Assembly (NCBI RefSeq): GCF_000195595.1
Contig: NZ_GL882544.1
Coordinates: 124,001 to 188,000, forward strand
DNA from: Actinomyces sp. oral taxon 170 str. F0386
GTDB taxonomy: Bacteria > Actinomycetota > Actinomycetes > Actinomycetales > Actinomycetaceae
Reading direction: 5' to 3'
Length of the DNA stretch: 64,000 nt
Shown: piece by piece, positions 50,568 through 58,883 of the stretch
Position numbering within the stretch: position 1 is the stretch's first letter
How the letters are laid out: each line of letters opens with the position of its first letter
The notes under the pieces: model-generated
Seen by the model: only the letters and a program-made list of their open reading frames with translations
Database searches by the model: none
Told to the model about the DNA's origin: nothing
Made by a program: the position numbers and the translations under genes

Positions 50568-53405
50568 CTAGTGGGCTGCCTCACGCCAGGTGCGTCCCCG
50601 TCCGACAGCGACATCCAGAGGGACCGAGAGCTCGGCAGCCCCGCCCATCTGCTCCTTGAGGAGCGTCTCAACCGCCTCGACCTCTGCGGAGGCGACCTCG
50701 ACCAAGAGCTCATCATGGATCTGCAGTAGAACACGACTGCTCAGTCCCTGCTCGCTCAGCGCGCGGTCAACATCGATCATGGCCTTCTTGACGATGTCGG
50801 CAGCACTGCCCTGGATGGGGGCGTTGAGAGCGGCCCGCTCAGCCATCTCTCGGCGTTGCCGGTTGTCGCTGGTCAGGTCGGGCAGGTAGCGACGGCGACC
50901 GAACATCGTCTGGGTGTAGCCATCGCGACGTGCCTGCTCCACCACGGACTCCAGGTAGTCATGAACTCGTCCGAACCTGGCGAAGTAGGCGTTCCTCAGG
51001 TCTGCGGCCTCAGCGTTACCGATACCGAGCTGACGGGCCAGTCCGAAGGTGGACAGACCGTAGGCCAGGCCGTAGCTCATGGCTTTGACATGGCTTCGCT
51101 GCTGGGCGGTGACGTCGTCGACATCGATGCCATGGACCAGGGCGGCGACGTAGCGGTGTAGATCCTCCCCGCTGCGGAAGGCCTCGATCAGCGCCTGGTC
51201 GCCGGACAGGTGCGCCATGATGCGCATCTCGATCTGGGAGTAGTCGGCGGTCATGAGGCACTCGTAGCCCTCGCCGACGGTGAAGGCCTGGCGGATACGC
51301 ATCCCCTCCTCGTTGCGGGCTGGGATGTTCTGCAGATTGGGGTCGGTCGACGACAGCCGCCCTGTGGCGGCGATGGTCTGCTGGAAGGTGGTGTGGATGC
51401 GCCCGTCGCTCTGGATGGCCTTGCGCAGCCCTTCAACCGTCTGCCTCAGCTTGATGGCGTCGCGGTGCTCCAGAAGGTTCTCCAGGAAGGGGTGCGAGGT
51501 CTTGGCGTACAACCCGGCCAGAGCCTCGGCGTCGGTGGTGTAGCCGGTCTTGGTCTTGCGGGTCTTGGGCATCTTCAGCTCGTCGAACAGGACGGCCTGG
51601 AGCTGCTTGGGGCTGGAGAGGTTGAGCTCGCGCCCGGCTGCGGCGTAGGCACCCTCGGCTGCGTGCGTCACGCGGGCGTCGAGCTCAGTCTCGCGGACTG
51701 CGAGCACGGCGTCGTCGACGGCGATACCGACGTCCTCCATGACGGTCAGAGTCGCGGCCACAGGCATCTCCAGGTCGGCGAAGAGCCCCAAGGCATCACG
51801 ATCCGCCATCTGCTCATCGAGCACGACCTGGAGCGGGAGCAGGACGGCGGCCCGACGCGCGCTGGCCAGGTGGGCCGCGGGGACGGCGTCGGAGGCGAGA
51901 GCATCGAGGTCGAAGGCGCTCTGGGACTGGCTGGAACCTGCATCCGCCTGATTCTGCCCCTCACCGACGACTGCCAGGTCGATGCCGAGCCAGCGCTGGG
52001 TGAGGGTATCGACGTCATAGCTGCGCTGCTCGGGGCGGCACAGGTATCCGGCCAGTGAGGGGTCCGCGACGACGCCGTCCATGGTGAGTCCCCGGGCTCT
52101 CAGAGCGTGCCAGCTTCCCTTGGCGTCTGCGACCAGCTTGGGGCGCTCGACGTCGGCCAGGAGCTCGGCCAGAGCAGCCTCGTCCTCGGGCAGGATCTTG
52201 GTGAGGTCGATGGCCACCGCGCGGACGCCGTCGGAGAGCGAGACGAGTGCAGCATCACCCTCCACAGGCTTGAGGACCCCGACGACGTCGACTCCCAGGA
52301 GACGGGAGCCATTGCCGTCGTCCGCCGACAGGTTGGTCTCCAGCCACTGAGACAGACCTCGCGCCGCGAGATCATGGCCAAGTGAGGCGAGCTCCAGGCT
52401 CTCCAGTGCTCCTAGAGGTCCGGATGCCTCGCCTTCGACGGGCTCGGCGTGGTTGGAGGTGTCGGTGAAGGTCAGGGTACGCAGCGCCCGCTGGTGCAGG
52501 GTGCGGAACTCCAGCGCCTCGAAGACGCGTGCCAGGTCGGCGCGGTCGGCGCCCGAGACGCGCAGGTCTTTTCGGGGGGCGACTCCCAGGTCCAGGTCGG
52601 TGAGCAGGTGGTTGAGACGGCGGTTGCGCATGACGTCGTCGAGGTGGTCTCGCAGTGACTGCCCGGCCTTGCCCTTGATCTGGTCGGCGTGAGCAATGAC
52701 GCCGTCGAGTCCGTCGTAGAGGTTGATCCACTTGGCGGCGGTCTTGGGGCCCACGCCCGGAACCCCCGGTAGGTTATCGCTGGTCTCCCCCACGAGGGCG
52801 GCGAGGTGCGGGTAGCGCTCGGGCGTCACCCCGTAGCGACCCTCAACCTCCGCCGGCGTCATACGGCGCAGCGTGGAGACACCCTTGACCGGGTAGAGCA
52901 CGGTGCACCGCTCGGTGACGGTCTGGAAGGAGTCCCGGTCTCCGGAACAGAGAAGCACCTCCATCCCCTCCGTCTGGGCAGAGGCCGCCAGGGTGGCCAG
53001 GATGTCGTCCGCCTCGTAGCCCGGGGCGGTAAGAGCCTTGACGCCCATGGCTTCCAGGACCTCCTCGATGAGCTCGACCTGCCCGAGGAAGGGCTGTGGC
53101 GTCTCATCGCGGGTTCCCTTGTACTCGGCGTACTCCTCGGTGCGAAAAGTGCCTCCCGGCAGGTCGAAGGCAACCGCCACATGCGTGGGTCGCTCGTTCT
53201 CCAGGAGCGAGAGGAACATGGAGACGAAGCCGTGGACCGCGTTGGTGGACTGGCCGGTCGATGTCGTGAAGTTGTCGACCGGCAGCGCGTAGAAGGCGCG
53301 GAAGGCCATGGAGTGGCCATCGATGAGAAGAAGCCGCTCGGGAACCGAGTCTGAGGGGCTCTGAGGTGTTGGGCTCGTCGCAGGGCTGGTCGCGGTGGTG
53401 CTCAC
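50568..53405 (-). CDS. polA: DNA polymerase I
   Basis: A 945-residue polymerase. Residues about 25-310 form the 5' nuclease (LLIDGHSMAFRAFYALP, LCSGDRDSFQ, GVPGVGPKTAAKWI). The middle domain has the 3'-5' exonuclease fold but lacks the usual DxE metal ligands, as in other actinobacterial PolA. The polymerase domain has DYSQIEMRIMAHLSGD (motif A), the O-helix RSHVKAMSYGLAYGLSTFGLA, and LLQIHDELLVEV (motif C). The GTG start at 53405 gives a short Thr/Ser/Pro tail before the nuclease. It works in Okazaki maturation and in filling excision-repair gaps. Confidence 0.97.
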   Translation of the reverse strand: MSTTATSPATSPTPQSPSDSVPERLLLIDGHSMAFRAFYALPVDNFTTSTGQSTNAVHGFVSMFLSLLENERPTHVAVAFDLPGGTFRTEEYAEYKGTRDETPQPFLGQVELIEEVLEAMGVKALTAPGYEADDILATLAASAQTEGMEVLLCSGDRDSFQTVTERCTVLYPVKGVSTLRRMTPAEVEGRYGVTPERYPHLAALVGETSDNLPGVPGVGPKTAAKWINLYDGLDGVIAHADQIKGKAGQSLRDHLDDVMRNRRLNHLLTDLDLGVAPRKDLRVSGADRADLARVFEALEFRTLHQRALRTLTFTDTSNHAEPVEGEASGPLGALESLELASLGHDLAARGLSQWLETNLSADDGNGSRLLGVDVVGVLKPVEGDAALVSLSDGVRAVAIDLTKILPEDEAALAELLADVERPKLVADAKGSWHALRARGLTMDGVVADPSLAGYLCRPEQRSYDVDTLTQRWLGIDLAVVGEGQNQADAGSSQSQSAFDLDALASDAVPAAHLASARRAAVLLPLQVVLDEQMADRDALGLFADLEMPVAATLTVMEDVGIAVDDAVLAVRETELDARVTHAAEGAYAAAGRELNLSSPKQLQAVLFDELKMPKTRKTKTGYTTDAEALAGLYAKTSHPFLENLLEHRDAIKLRQTVEGLRKAIQSDGRIHTTFQQTIAATGRLSSTDPNLQNIPARNEEGMRIRQAFTVGEGYECLMTADYSQIEMRIMAHLSGDQALIEAFRSGEDLHRYVAALVHGIDVDDVTAQQRSHVKAMSYGLAYGLSTFGLARQLGIGNAEAADLRNAYFARFGRVHDYLESVVEQARRDGYTQTMFGRRRYLPDLTSDNRQRREMAERAALNAPIQGSAADIVKKAMIDVDRALSEQGLSSRVLLQIHDELLVEVASAEVEAVETLLKEQMGGAAELSVPLDVAVGRGRTWREAAH

Positions 53406-53422
53406 CGTGCCAGCCTAGGCCC

Positions 53423-54175
53423 ATGAGCCATCCACAGTCCGACTCGCCCCTCTCCCCCGTCAGCGGAGGAGAGCCCTTCGACTCTCAGGCTTCTCCCGTC
53501 TCCCCACCCTCTCCCGTATCCTCTACGCCTCTTGATCCCACCGGTTCCGCACAGTGCGGTAGGTCCGGTGAGCCCGTCTCCGCCGAGTCTCCCGTGAAGT
53601 CGGAGACGGTCGAGTCCGCAGACTCCTCCAGCTCACCTGCGATCGTGGGGCCGCTGGGTCCCGTGGGCCGCGTCACTGCGGCCTCCTACTCCGGTGCGAG
53701 CACCGCGGCCGTGGCCTTCCCGGACCCAGCCCGGCGCCCGTACCCCGATCCTCGTCCCGCCGGTTCCGCCGTCTCCGCCTCCTCCGCGCTGCACGCGGTG
53801 CTGGAGGACAGTGAGGAGGGAACGCTGATGGACACGCTCGGGATGGAGGTGGTGACCCGCGATCCGGACCGCACTGAGGTCCGGATGCCGGTTGAGAGAG
53901 CCCGACAAGTCGTGGGGATCCTTCACGGCGGCGCCACGGCCGCGCTCATTGAGACAGCCGCCTCTGTAGCAGCACGTGCGGCGGCGCCCGAAGGCGTCAT
54001 CCCGGTCGGGGCGGAGCTGACGGTCAGTCACCTGCGTTCCGTGTCCCGGGGCTGGGTGACGGCCACTGCATCCCCCCTGCATCGCGGTCGTCGTACGGTG
54101 GTTTACCAGGTGGCAGTGACTGACGAGGACGAGCGGACAATCGCCGTCGGGACGCTCCGCAGCCTGTTCACCTGA
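53423..54175 (+). CDS. PaaI/hotdog thioesterase with long disordered N-terminus
   Basis: A 250-residue protein. The C-terminal 125 residues are a PaaI-type hotdog thioesterase (GTLMDTLGMEVV, RQVVGILHGGATAALIETAAS, SHLRSVSRGWVTATA, QVAVTDEDERTIA), which hydrolyses acyl-CoA, often aromatic, in the cytoplasm. The first 125 residues are Pro/Ser/Val/Glu-rich low complexity and lack family similarity. The ATG at 53423 is near the polA start on the opposite strand. An internal ATG at 53828 with GAGGAGGG upstream gives only the hotdog core but cuts into its conserved opening. Confidence 0.8.
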   Translation: MSHPQSDSPLSPVSGGEPFDSQASPVSPPSPVSSTPLDPTGSAQCGRSGEPVSAESPVKSETVESADSSSSPAIVGPLGPVGRVTAASYSGASTAAVAFPDPARRPYPDPRPAGSAVSASSALHAVLEDSEEGTLMDTLGMEVVTRDPDRTEVRMPVERARQVVGILHGGATAALIETAASVAARAAAPEGVIPVGAELTVSHLRSVSRGWVTATASPLHRGRRTVVYQVAVTDEDERTIAVGTLRSLFT

Positions 54176-54194
54176 CACAGCGGGAAGGACGCGT

Positions 54195-54803
54195 TCAGTC
54201 CTTCTTGCCAGCCCCCACCTGCTCGATGACGGCGTCGGCCACCTCGCGCATGGTCAGACGTCGGTTCATGGAGGTCTTCTGCAGCCACCGGAATGCCTCC
54301 GGCTCGCTCAGTCCCATGCGCTCCATGAGCAGGCCCTTGGCCCGATCAACGCGCTTACGGGTCTCAAAACGCTCAGTGAGGTCAGAAATCTCACTTTCCA
54401 GAGAGATGATCTCCTCGTGGCGGGACATAGCGATCTCAAGCGCCGGAATGAGGTCCGCCGGGGTGAAGGGCTTGACGACGTAGGCCATGGCACCGGCGGC
54501 GCTGGCTCGCTCCACCAGTTCGGTCTGGGAAAAGGCAGTCAGCATGACGACGGCGCAGTTGTGCTTCTCAAGAATCCTCTCGGCCGCCGTGATGCCGTCC
54601 GTCACCGGCATCTTGACATCAAGAACGCACAGGTCAGGCGTGTGTTCGTCGGCCAGATGGACGGCCTCCTCCCCATCTGAGGCCTCAGCGACGACCTCGT
54701 ACCCGGCGTCGGTGAGGGTCTCGACGATGTCGAGGCGGATGAGGGTCTCGTCCTCAGCGACGAGTACCCGACGGGATCTGGTGGTGCTGGACTCATTGCT
54801 CAC
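54195..54803 (-). CDS. pdtaR: ANTAR-type response regulator PdtaR
   Basis: A 202-residue regulator with a receiver domain (VAEDETLIRLD, phospho-Asp62 in VLDVKMPVTDG, Lys111 in VVKPFTP) and a C-terminal ANTAR RNA-binding domain (KRVDRAKGLLMERMGLSEPEAFRWLQK). When phosphorylated, ANTAR proteins bind paired hexaloop hairpins and prevent termination. The cognate kinase PdtaS is not adjacent, as in mycobacteria. The GTG at 54803 precedes the fold. The pdtaR-tRNA-Leu-pyk-lgt order is conserved in the phylum. Confidence 0.94.
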   Translation of the reverse strand: MSNESSTTRSRRVLVAEDETLIRLDIVETLTDAGYEVVAEASDGEEAVHLADEHTPDLCVLDVKMPVTDGITAAERILEKHNCAVVMLTAFSQTELVERASAAGAMAYVVKPFTPADLIPALEIAMSRHEEIISLESEISDLTERFETRKRVDRAKGLLMERMGLSEPEAFRWLQKTSMNRRLTMREVADAVIEQVGAGKKD

Positions 54804-54823
54804 GGCTGCGATCCTAGTATGAT
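54796..54823 (+). promoter_or_regulatory. Candidate promoter of tRNA-Leu
   Basis: TTGCTC (54796-54801) and TATGAT (54818-54823) are separated by 16 bases, and the mature tRNA begins 37 bases after the -10. The -35 lies across the pdtaR start codon on the opposite strand, so the two transcription units may interfere. Confidence 0.45.
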
Positions 54824-54859
54824 CTCGCTGTTGGCGCCCCCGCAGAGCGGGAACCACAC

Positions 54860-54933
54860 GCCTCCGTAGCCCAATTGGCAGAGGCATCCGACTCAAAATC
54901 GGAGTGTTGTGGGTTCGAATCCCACCGGAGGTA
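54860..54933 (+). tRNA. tRNA-Leu (CAA), short variable loop
   Basis: A 74-base cloverleaf with acceptor GCCTCCG/CGGAGGT (first pair G-U), discriminator A, anticodon stem TCCGA/TCGGA with loop CTCAAAA giving CAA, and T arm GTGGG-TTCGAAT-CCCAC. The variable region is only five bases (GTGTT), so it is a class I tRNA. Bacterial leucine tRNAs are normally class II with a long arm. CCA is not encoded. The identity comes from anticodon and discriminator only. Confidence 0.88.
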
Positions 54934-54943
54934 CTCATCATCA

Positions 54944-54980
54944 AGAGGGGCCTCCCACCATGAAGGTGGGAGGCCCCTCT
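54944..54980. terminator. Perfect 16-bp stem-loop between tRNA-Leu and pyk
   Basis: AGAGGGGCCTCCCACC (54944-54959) and its exact complement (54965-54980) enclose a five-base loop. It sits between the converging tRNA-Leu (+) and pyk (-), so it can end both transcripts. No T-run is present. Confidence 0.75.
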
Positions 54981-55000
54981 CAGTTGTTCAGCGGCGACGC

Positions 55001-56431
55001 TCAGACCTTGTAGTCGACCGTCTCACCCACGGTGTGAACACGGATCGAGTTGGTGGAGCCAGGCGTGCCCGGGGGCATACCGGCCACGATGACGACGGTG
55101 TCGCCTGGCTGCGCCAGGTGCTTGTCCTGGAGGATCTCGTCGACCTGAGCCACCATGTCATCGGTGTGCTCAACCTCGGGAACCTCGTAGCACTGCACGC
55201 CCCAGGAGACAGCGAGCTGGTTGCGCGTCTCATGCAGAGGTGTGAAGGCCAGCAGCGGCAAAGGCGAGCGCAGACGCGAAAGGCGCCTGGCGGTATCACC
55301 GGACTGGGTGAAGGTCACCAGGTAGGTGACGTCGAGGTGCTCACCCATCTCGGCGGCGGCGCGGGTCAGGGCCCCGCCGCGCGTCTGCGGGTAGGAGCCC
55401 AGGCCGGGAATGCGCTCCCCACCGTGCTCCTCGACGTTCTCGATAATGCTGGCCATGGTACGAACAGCCTCGATCGGGTAGGCGCCCACGGAGGTCTCTC
55501 CGGAGAGCATGACCGCGTCGGCGCCGTCGAGGATCGCGTTGGCGCAGTCGGAGGCCTCGGCGCGGGTGGGGCGCGGATTCTGGATCATGGACTCCAGCAC
55601 CTGGGTGGCCACGATGACTGGCTTGGCCTGACGGCGCGCCAGCTCGATGGCGCGCTTCTGTACCAGCGGGACAGCTTCGAGGGGCATCTCCACACCAAGG
55701 TCGCCACGGGCCACCATGATGCCGTCGAAAGTGGAGACGATGTCGAAGAGGTTTTCCACCGCCTGAGGCTTCTCGATCTTGGCGATGACTGGGATGCGAA
55801 CGCCGACCTCGTCCATGATCTCGTGGACGTCCTTGATGTCGTCGGCATCGCGCACGAAGGACAGCGCAATGAGATCGGCGCCGATCTTGAGCGCCCAGCG
55901 CAGGTCCTCGCGGTCCTTCTCGCTGAGGGCAGGAACCGAGACGGCGACACCGGGCAGGTTGATGCCCTTGTTGTTGGAGACGTAGCCGGGCACCTCAACC
56001 TTGGTGACGACGTCGGTGTCCGTGACGGCGACGACACGTACCGCGACGTTGCCGTCGTCGATGAGGAGCCGGTCGCCGGGGCGGCAGTCTCCGGGAAGTC
56101 CCTTGAAGGTGGTGGAGGCGCGCTTGACGGTGCCGAGGACGTCATCGATGGTGATCGTGAACTCGTCACCCTTGTTGAGCATGACCTTCTGATCATCGAC
56201 GAATCGGCCCAGACGGATCTTGGGACCCTGGAGGTCCACCAGGACGGCGACGGCGCGACCGGAGGCGGCTGCGGCCTCGCGGATACGGGCGATGACCTCC
56301 TCCTGGTCCTCGGCACGGCCGTGGGAGCGGTTGATGCGCGCGACGTTCATGCCAGCGTCCACGAGCGCTTGCACCTGCTCGGGAGAATCAGTGGCGGGTC
56401 CGAGGGTACATACGATCTTGGCTCTACGCAT
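55001..56431 (-). CDS. pyk: Pyruvate kinase
   Basis: A 476-residue glycolytic kinase making ATP and pyruvate from phosphoenolpyruvate. The opening RRAKIVCTLGPATDSPEQV, KPQAVENLFDIVSTFDGIMVARGDLGVE and MLSGETSVGAYPIEAV are the classic signatures. The C-terminal allosteric domain ends with the NSIRVHTVGETVDYKV stretch. The ATG at 56431 begins the fold directly. lgt is upstream by 123 bases. Confidence 0.98.
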   Translation of the reverse strand: MRRAKIVCTLGPATDSPEQVQALVDAGMNVARINRSHGRAEDQEEVIARIREAAAASGRAVAVLVDLQGPKIRLGRFVDDQKVMLNKGDEFTITIDDVLGTVKRASTTFKGLPGDCRPGDRLLIDDGNVAVRVVAVTDTDVVTKVEVPGYVSNNKGINLPGVAVSVPALSEKDREDLRWALKIGADLIALSFVRDADDIKDVHEIMDEVGVRIPVIAKIEKPQAVENLFDIVSTFDGIMVARGDLGVEMPLEAVPLVQKRAIELARRQAKPVIVATQVLESMIQNPRPTRAEASDCANAILDGADAVMLSGETSVGAYPIEAVRTMASIIENVEEHGGERIPGLGSYPQTRGGALTRAAAEMGEHLDVTYLVTFTQSGDTARRLSRLRSPLPLLAFTPLHETRNQLAVSWGVQCYEVPEVEHTDDMVAQVDEILQDKHLAQPGDTVVIVAGMPPGTPGSTNSIRVHTVGETVDYKV

Positions 56432-56554
56432 GGGCTCAGGATACGGGACGCCGGGCCCTGTGCACGAGGACGAATCCCGGCACTCGTCAGGTTGCGACCA
56501 TCCTCACCCGGATTCCTTCCACCCGAGAGGCAGGCCGGCTGCCCGAGTGGGTCT

Positions 56555-57565
56555 CTACGCCTCTACCTCATCGTGAACGGCTGACGCCGCAGCGCCGGAT
56601 TCCACCGGCGAGGTGCCCTCGGGTGAGTCCTCCTCAGAGGCGTCGTCTTCTTCCGCATCACCCTTCTGCGTCTCCAGCCCGGATCGCTCGATGGCGCCAC
56701 TGAGGGGCCGTCGGGACGAGATTGCCAGACCAATGGCGCCGACGAGGAAGATGACGATGGACGTCCACACGTTCAGGCGCAGGCCGAGAATCGTCTCGGC
56801 CTCGTCAATGCGCAACATCTCGATCCACACCCGGCCAGCGGTATAGACCATGAGGTAGACCCACAGCAGCCTGCCTCCGGTGAGCCCGCGGCGGGCCAGC
56901 ATCCTTCGTCCGATCCACACCAGCAGGGCGGCCCCGGCGAGGTTCCACAGGGCCTCGTAGAGGAAGGTCGGGTGAAACAGGGTACCGGGCGGGTAGGTGG
57001 AGCCGGCAGGCAGATGGGCGTCATCGATCTGGAGTCCCCAGGGCAGCGTCGTCGGCGCACCGTAGAGCTCCTGGTTGAACCAGTTTCCCAAGCGGCCGAT
57101 CGCCTGCGCGACCAGCAGCGCCGGGGCTACGGCGTCGGCCAGAGGGGCCACACGTAGGCCGCGGTGGCGCAGGAGAAGCACTCCGGCCAGGACACCACCT
57201 GCGATGCCGCCCCAGATGCCCAGGCCCCCCAACCACACCTGCGGAATCAGTGCCAGGTCACCGTTCGGACCGAAGTAGGCCTCGGGCGAGGACAGGACGT
57301 GATAGATCCGGGCCCCGATGATTCCAGCCGGGACGGCCACAATGGCGACGTCGAGAACGACCTCCGGTTCTCCTCCTCGCGCCCGGTAGCGTCGATCAGA
57401 CCACCACACGGCCACGAAGACCCCGGTGAGGATGCACAGGGCGTACGCCCTGATCGGGATGGGACCGATATGCCAGACACCCGAGGAGGGGCTCGGTATA
57501 CCGGCGGGTATCGTTGCCGTGACCGACATCGCTGACATCATGGTGGAAAGCGTGGTGACAGGCAC
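56555..57565 (-). CDS. lgt: Prolipoprotein diacylglyceryl transferase
   Basis: A 336-residue membrane enzyme that attaches diacylglycerol to the lipobox Cys of prolipoproteins, such as the one encoded at 45294. Seven membrane segments span residues about 30-285. The Lgt signature GRLGNWFNQELYGAPTTLPWG is present, and the C-terminal 50 residues are acidic. The GTG at 57565 directly follows the trpC stop (TGA-GTG) with GAGAGG inside trpC, suggesting coupled translation. An ATG at 57529 is an alternative. Confidence 0.96.
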   Translation of the reverse strand: MPVTTLSTMMSAMSVTATIPAGIPSPSSGVWHIGPIPIRAYALCILTGVFVAVWWSDRRYRARGGEPEVVLDVAIVAVPAGIIGARIYHVLSSPEAYFGPNGDLALIPQVWLGGLGIWGGIAGGVLAGVLLLRHRGLRVAPLADAVAPALLVAQAIGRLGNWFNQELYGAPTTLPWGLQIDDAHLPAGSTYPPGTLFHPTFLYEALWNLAGAALLVWIGRRMLARRGLTGGRLLWVYLMVYTAGRVWIEMLRIDEAETILGLRLNVWTSIVIFLVGAIGLAISSRRPLSGAIERSGLETQKGDAEEDDASEEDSPEGTSPVESGAAASAVHDEVEA

Positions 57566-58393
57566 TCAGAGGACCTCTCGATGGGCGGAGGGGATCAGTG
57601 CTGGGTGGGCACCGGCGGCGACCAGCTCAGCGACGAACTGCTGGGGATCGGTGGAGCGGATGATCGCCTCACCGACGAGGACGACGTCGGCGCCGCAGCG
57701 GGCGAAACTCATGACGTCGTGAGGTCCCCGGACTCCCCCGGCCGCGATGCGTACAACCTGCGTGGGCAGAACATCCGTGACCTGATCGAACAGGCTGCAG
57801 TCGACGGCGAGCGTGTCAGGATCCCGGGTATCGATAGCGACGATACGGGCACCCGCATCGACCGCTGCCAGTGCCTCTCGGCGGGTTCTGGCCTCGACAA
57901 CGGCACTCATGCCCAGGGAGTGGACTCTCTCAATGAGCCCTTCGAGCACCAGGGTCTCGAGACGGGCATCGAGCATGAGCAGGTCGGCGCCGTGAGCCCG
58001 AGCCTCATGCACCTGGTACGGGGTGACCACAAGGTCGTTGGCAAGGACGGGAAGGTCCACTGCCGCCCTGACGGCATCCAGGTCCTTGAGCGATCCTCGC
58101 GTCGCGCTGGGCCCGGTGACCACGGAGACGCAGGCGGCACCACCGGCGGCATAGAAGCAGGCCAGCATCCCGGGATCGCCGACTCCACTGAGGTCTGCAA
58201 AAGTCGCCGTCGAACGCTTGACCTCCGCGATGACCGTGACCGCGCGGTCGTCGGTGCGAAGTCTGGACAGGGCGCTGATGGCGCCGGGGGCCAGGCGTGA
58301 GGACTCTCGCAGACGAGTCAACGGGACGCACGAAGCCCGGCGGTCGACTGCCGCTCTGGCCTCGGCCACCATCGCCTCGAACGAGGTCATCAC
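57566..58393 (-). CDS. trpC: Indole-3-glycerol-phosphate synthase homologue with lost catalytic residues
   Basis: A 275-residue TIM barrel aligning end to end with TrpC: VIAEVKRS, GGAACVSVVT, DLDAVRAAVDLPVL, VTPYQVHEARAHGADLL, LGMSAVVEA, VLVGEAIIRS. However, where TrpC has LRKDF the sequence is LANDL, removing the general-acid Lys. IDTRDP replaces INNRDL and IAAGG replaces IAESG. STATF replaces the SPS phosphate loop. The first Lys (AEVKR) and Glu (VVEA) remain. trpE and trpBA, normally neighbours, are absent. Activity is doubtful. The frame is intact, so it may have another role. Confidence 0.85.
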   Translation of the reverse strand: MMTSFEAMVAEARAAVDRRASCVPLTRLRESSRLAPGAISALSRLRTDDRAVTVIAEVKRSTATFADLSGVGDPGMLACFYAAGGAACVSVVTGPSATRGSLKDLDAVRAAVDLPVLANDLVVTPYQVHEARAHGADLLMLDARLETLVLEGLIERVHSLGMSAVVEARTRREALAAVDAGARIVAIDTRDPDTLAVDCSLFDQVTDVLPTQVVRIAAGGVRGPHDVMSFARCGADVVLVGEAIIRSTDPQQFVAELVAAGAHPALIPSAHREVL

Positions 58394-58451
58394 GCACCTC
58401 CTCGACCTCAGCTACCGGCGCTCCAGGAGGGCGCCCGTCCGTATCCATCGT

Positions 58452-58468
58452 GACGGCCTGAGGCCGTC
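58452..58468. terminator. Short hairpin between hisI and trpC
   Basis: GACGGCC-TGA-GGCCGTC is a perfect seven-base-pair stem. It lies in the 112-base gap where trpE occurs in other actinobacteria. There is no T-run. It may end the his transcript or be the scar left after trpE loss. Confidence 0.4.
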
Positions 58469-58505
58469 TGTTGCAAATCGCTGAACCGCGTCGCCTGAGG
58501 AGCGC

Positions 58506-58883
58506 TCAATCAGGACGCTCTCCCACTCGCGCACCCAGATCACCGCCGGCCAGGAAGCAGGTGTGCTCGCCGGTGTGGCAGGCCGCTCCGACCTGGTCGA
58601 CCTCAACCAGAACTGCGTCCCCATCGCAGTCCAGGTGAACAGCCTTGACGTACTGAGCATGCCCGGAGGTGTCCCCCTTGCGCCAGTACTCACGCCGAGA
58701 CCGCGACCAGAAGGTCACCCGCCCCTCGGTCAGGGTGCGCCGGAGCGCCTCGTCGTCCATCCAGCCCACCATGAGCACATCACGTGAGTCGTGCTGCTGC
58801 ACGACGGCGCAGACCAGACCATCTGCGTTGCGCTTCAGACGTGTAGAGATTTGAGAATCGAGAGCCACAGCTGCATTATGCAC
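58506..58883 (-). CDS. hisI: Phosphoribosyl-AMP cyclohydrolase
   Basis: A 125-residue metalloenzyme that opens the purine ring in step three of histidine synthesis. Zn and Mg ligands are clear in [13 protein letters not shown] and [41 protein letters not shown] are typical. The GTG at 58883 has GGGGGA upstream; this lies within the DUF2752 gene, which overlaps it by 49 bases. Together with hisF it points to a histidine pathway whose other genes are elsewhere. Confidence 0.96.
   Translation of the reverse strand: MHNAAVALDSQISTRLKRNADGLVCAVVQQHDSRDVLMVGWMDDEALRRTLTEGRVTFWSRSRREYWRKGDTSGHAQYVKAVHLDCDGDAVLVEVDQVGAACHTGEHTCFLAGGDLGARVGERPD

Noticed and set aside
54875-56584. Plus-strand open frame of 569 codons
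   Set aside because: Antisense to pyk and starts within tRNA-Leu; no family signal.
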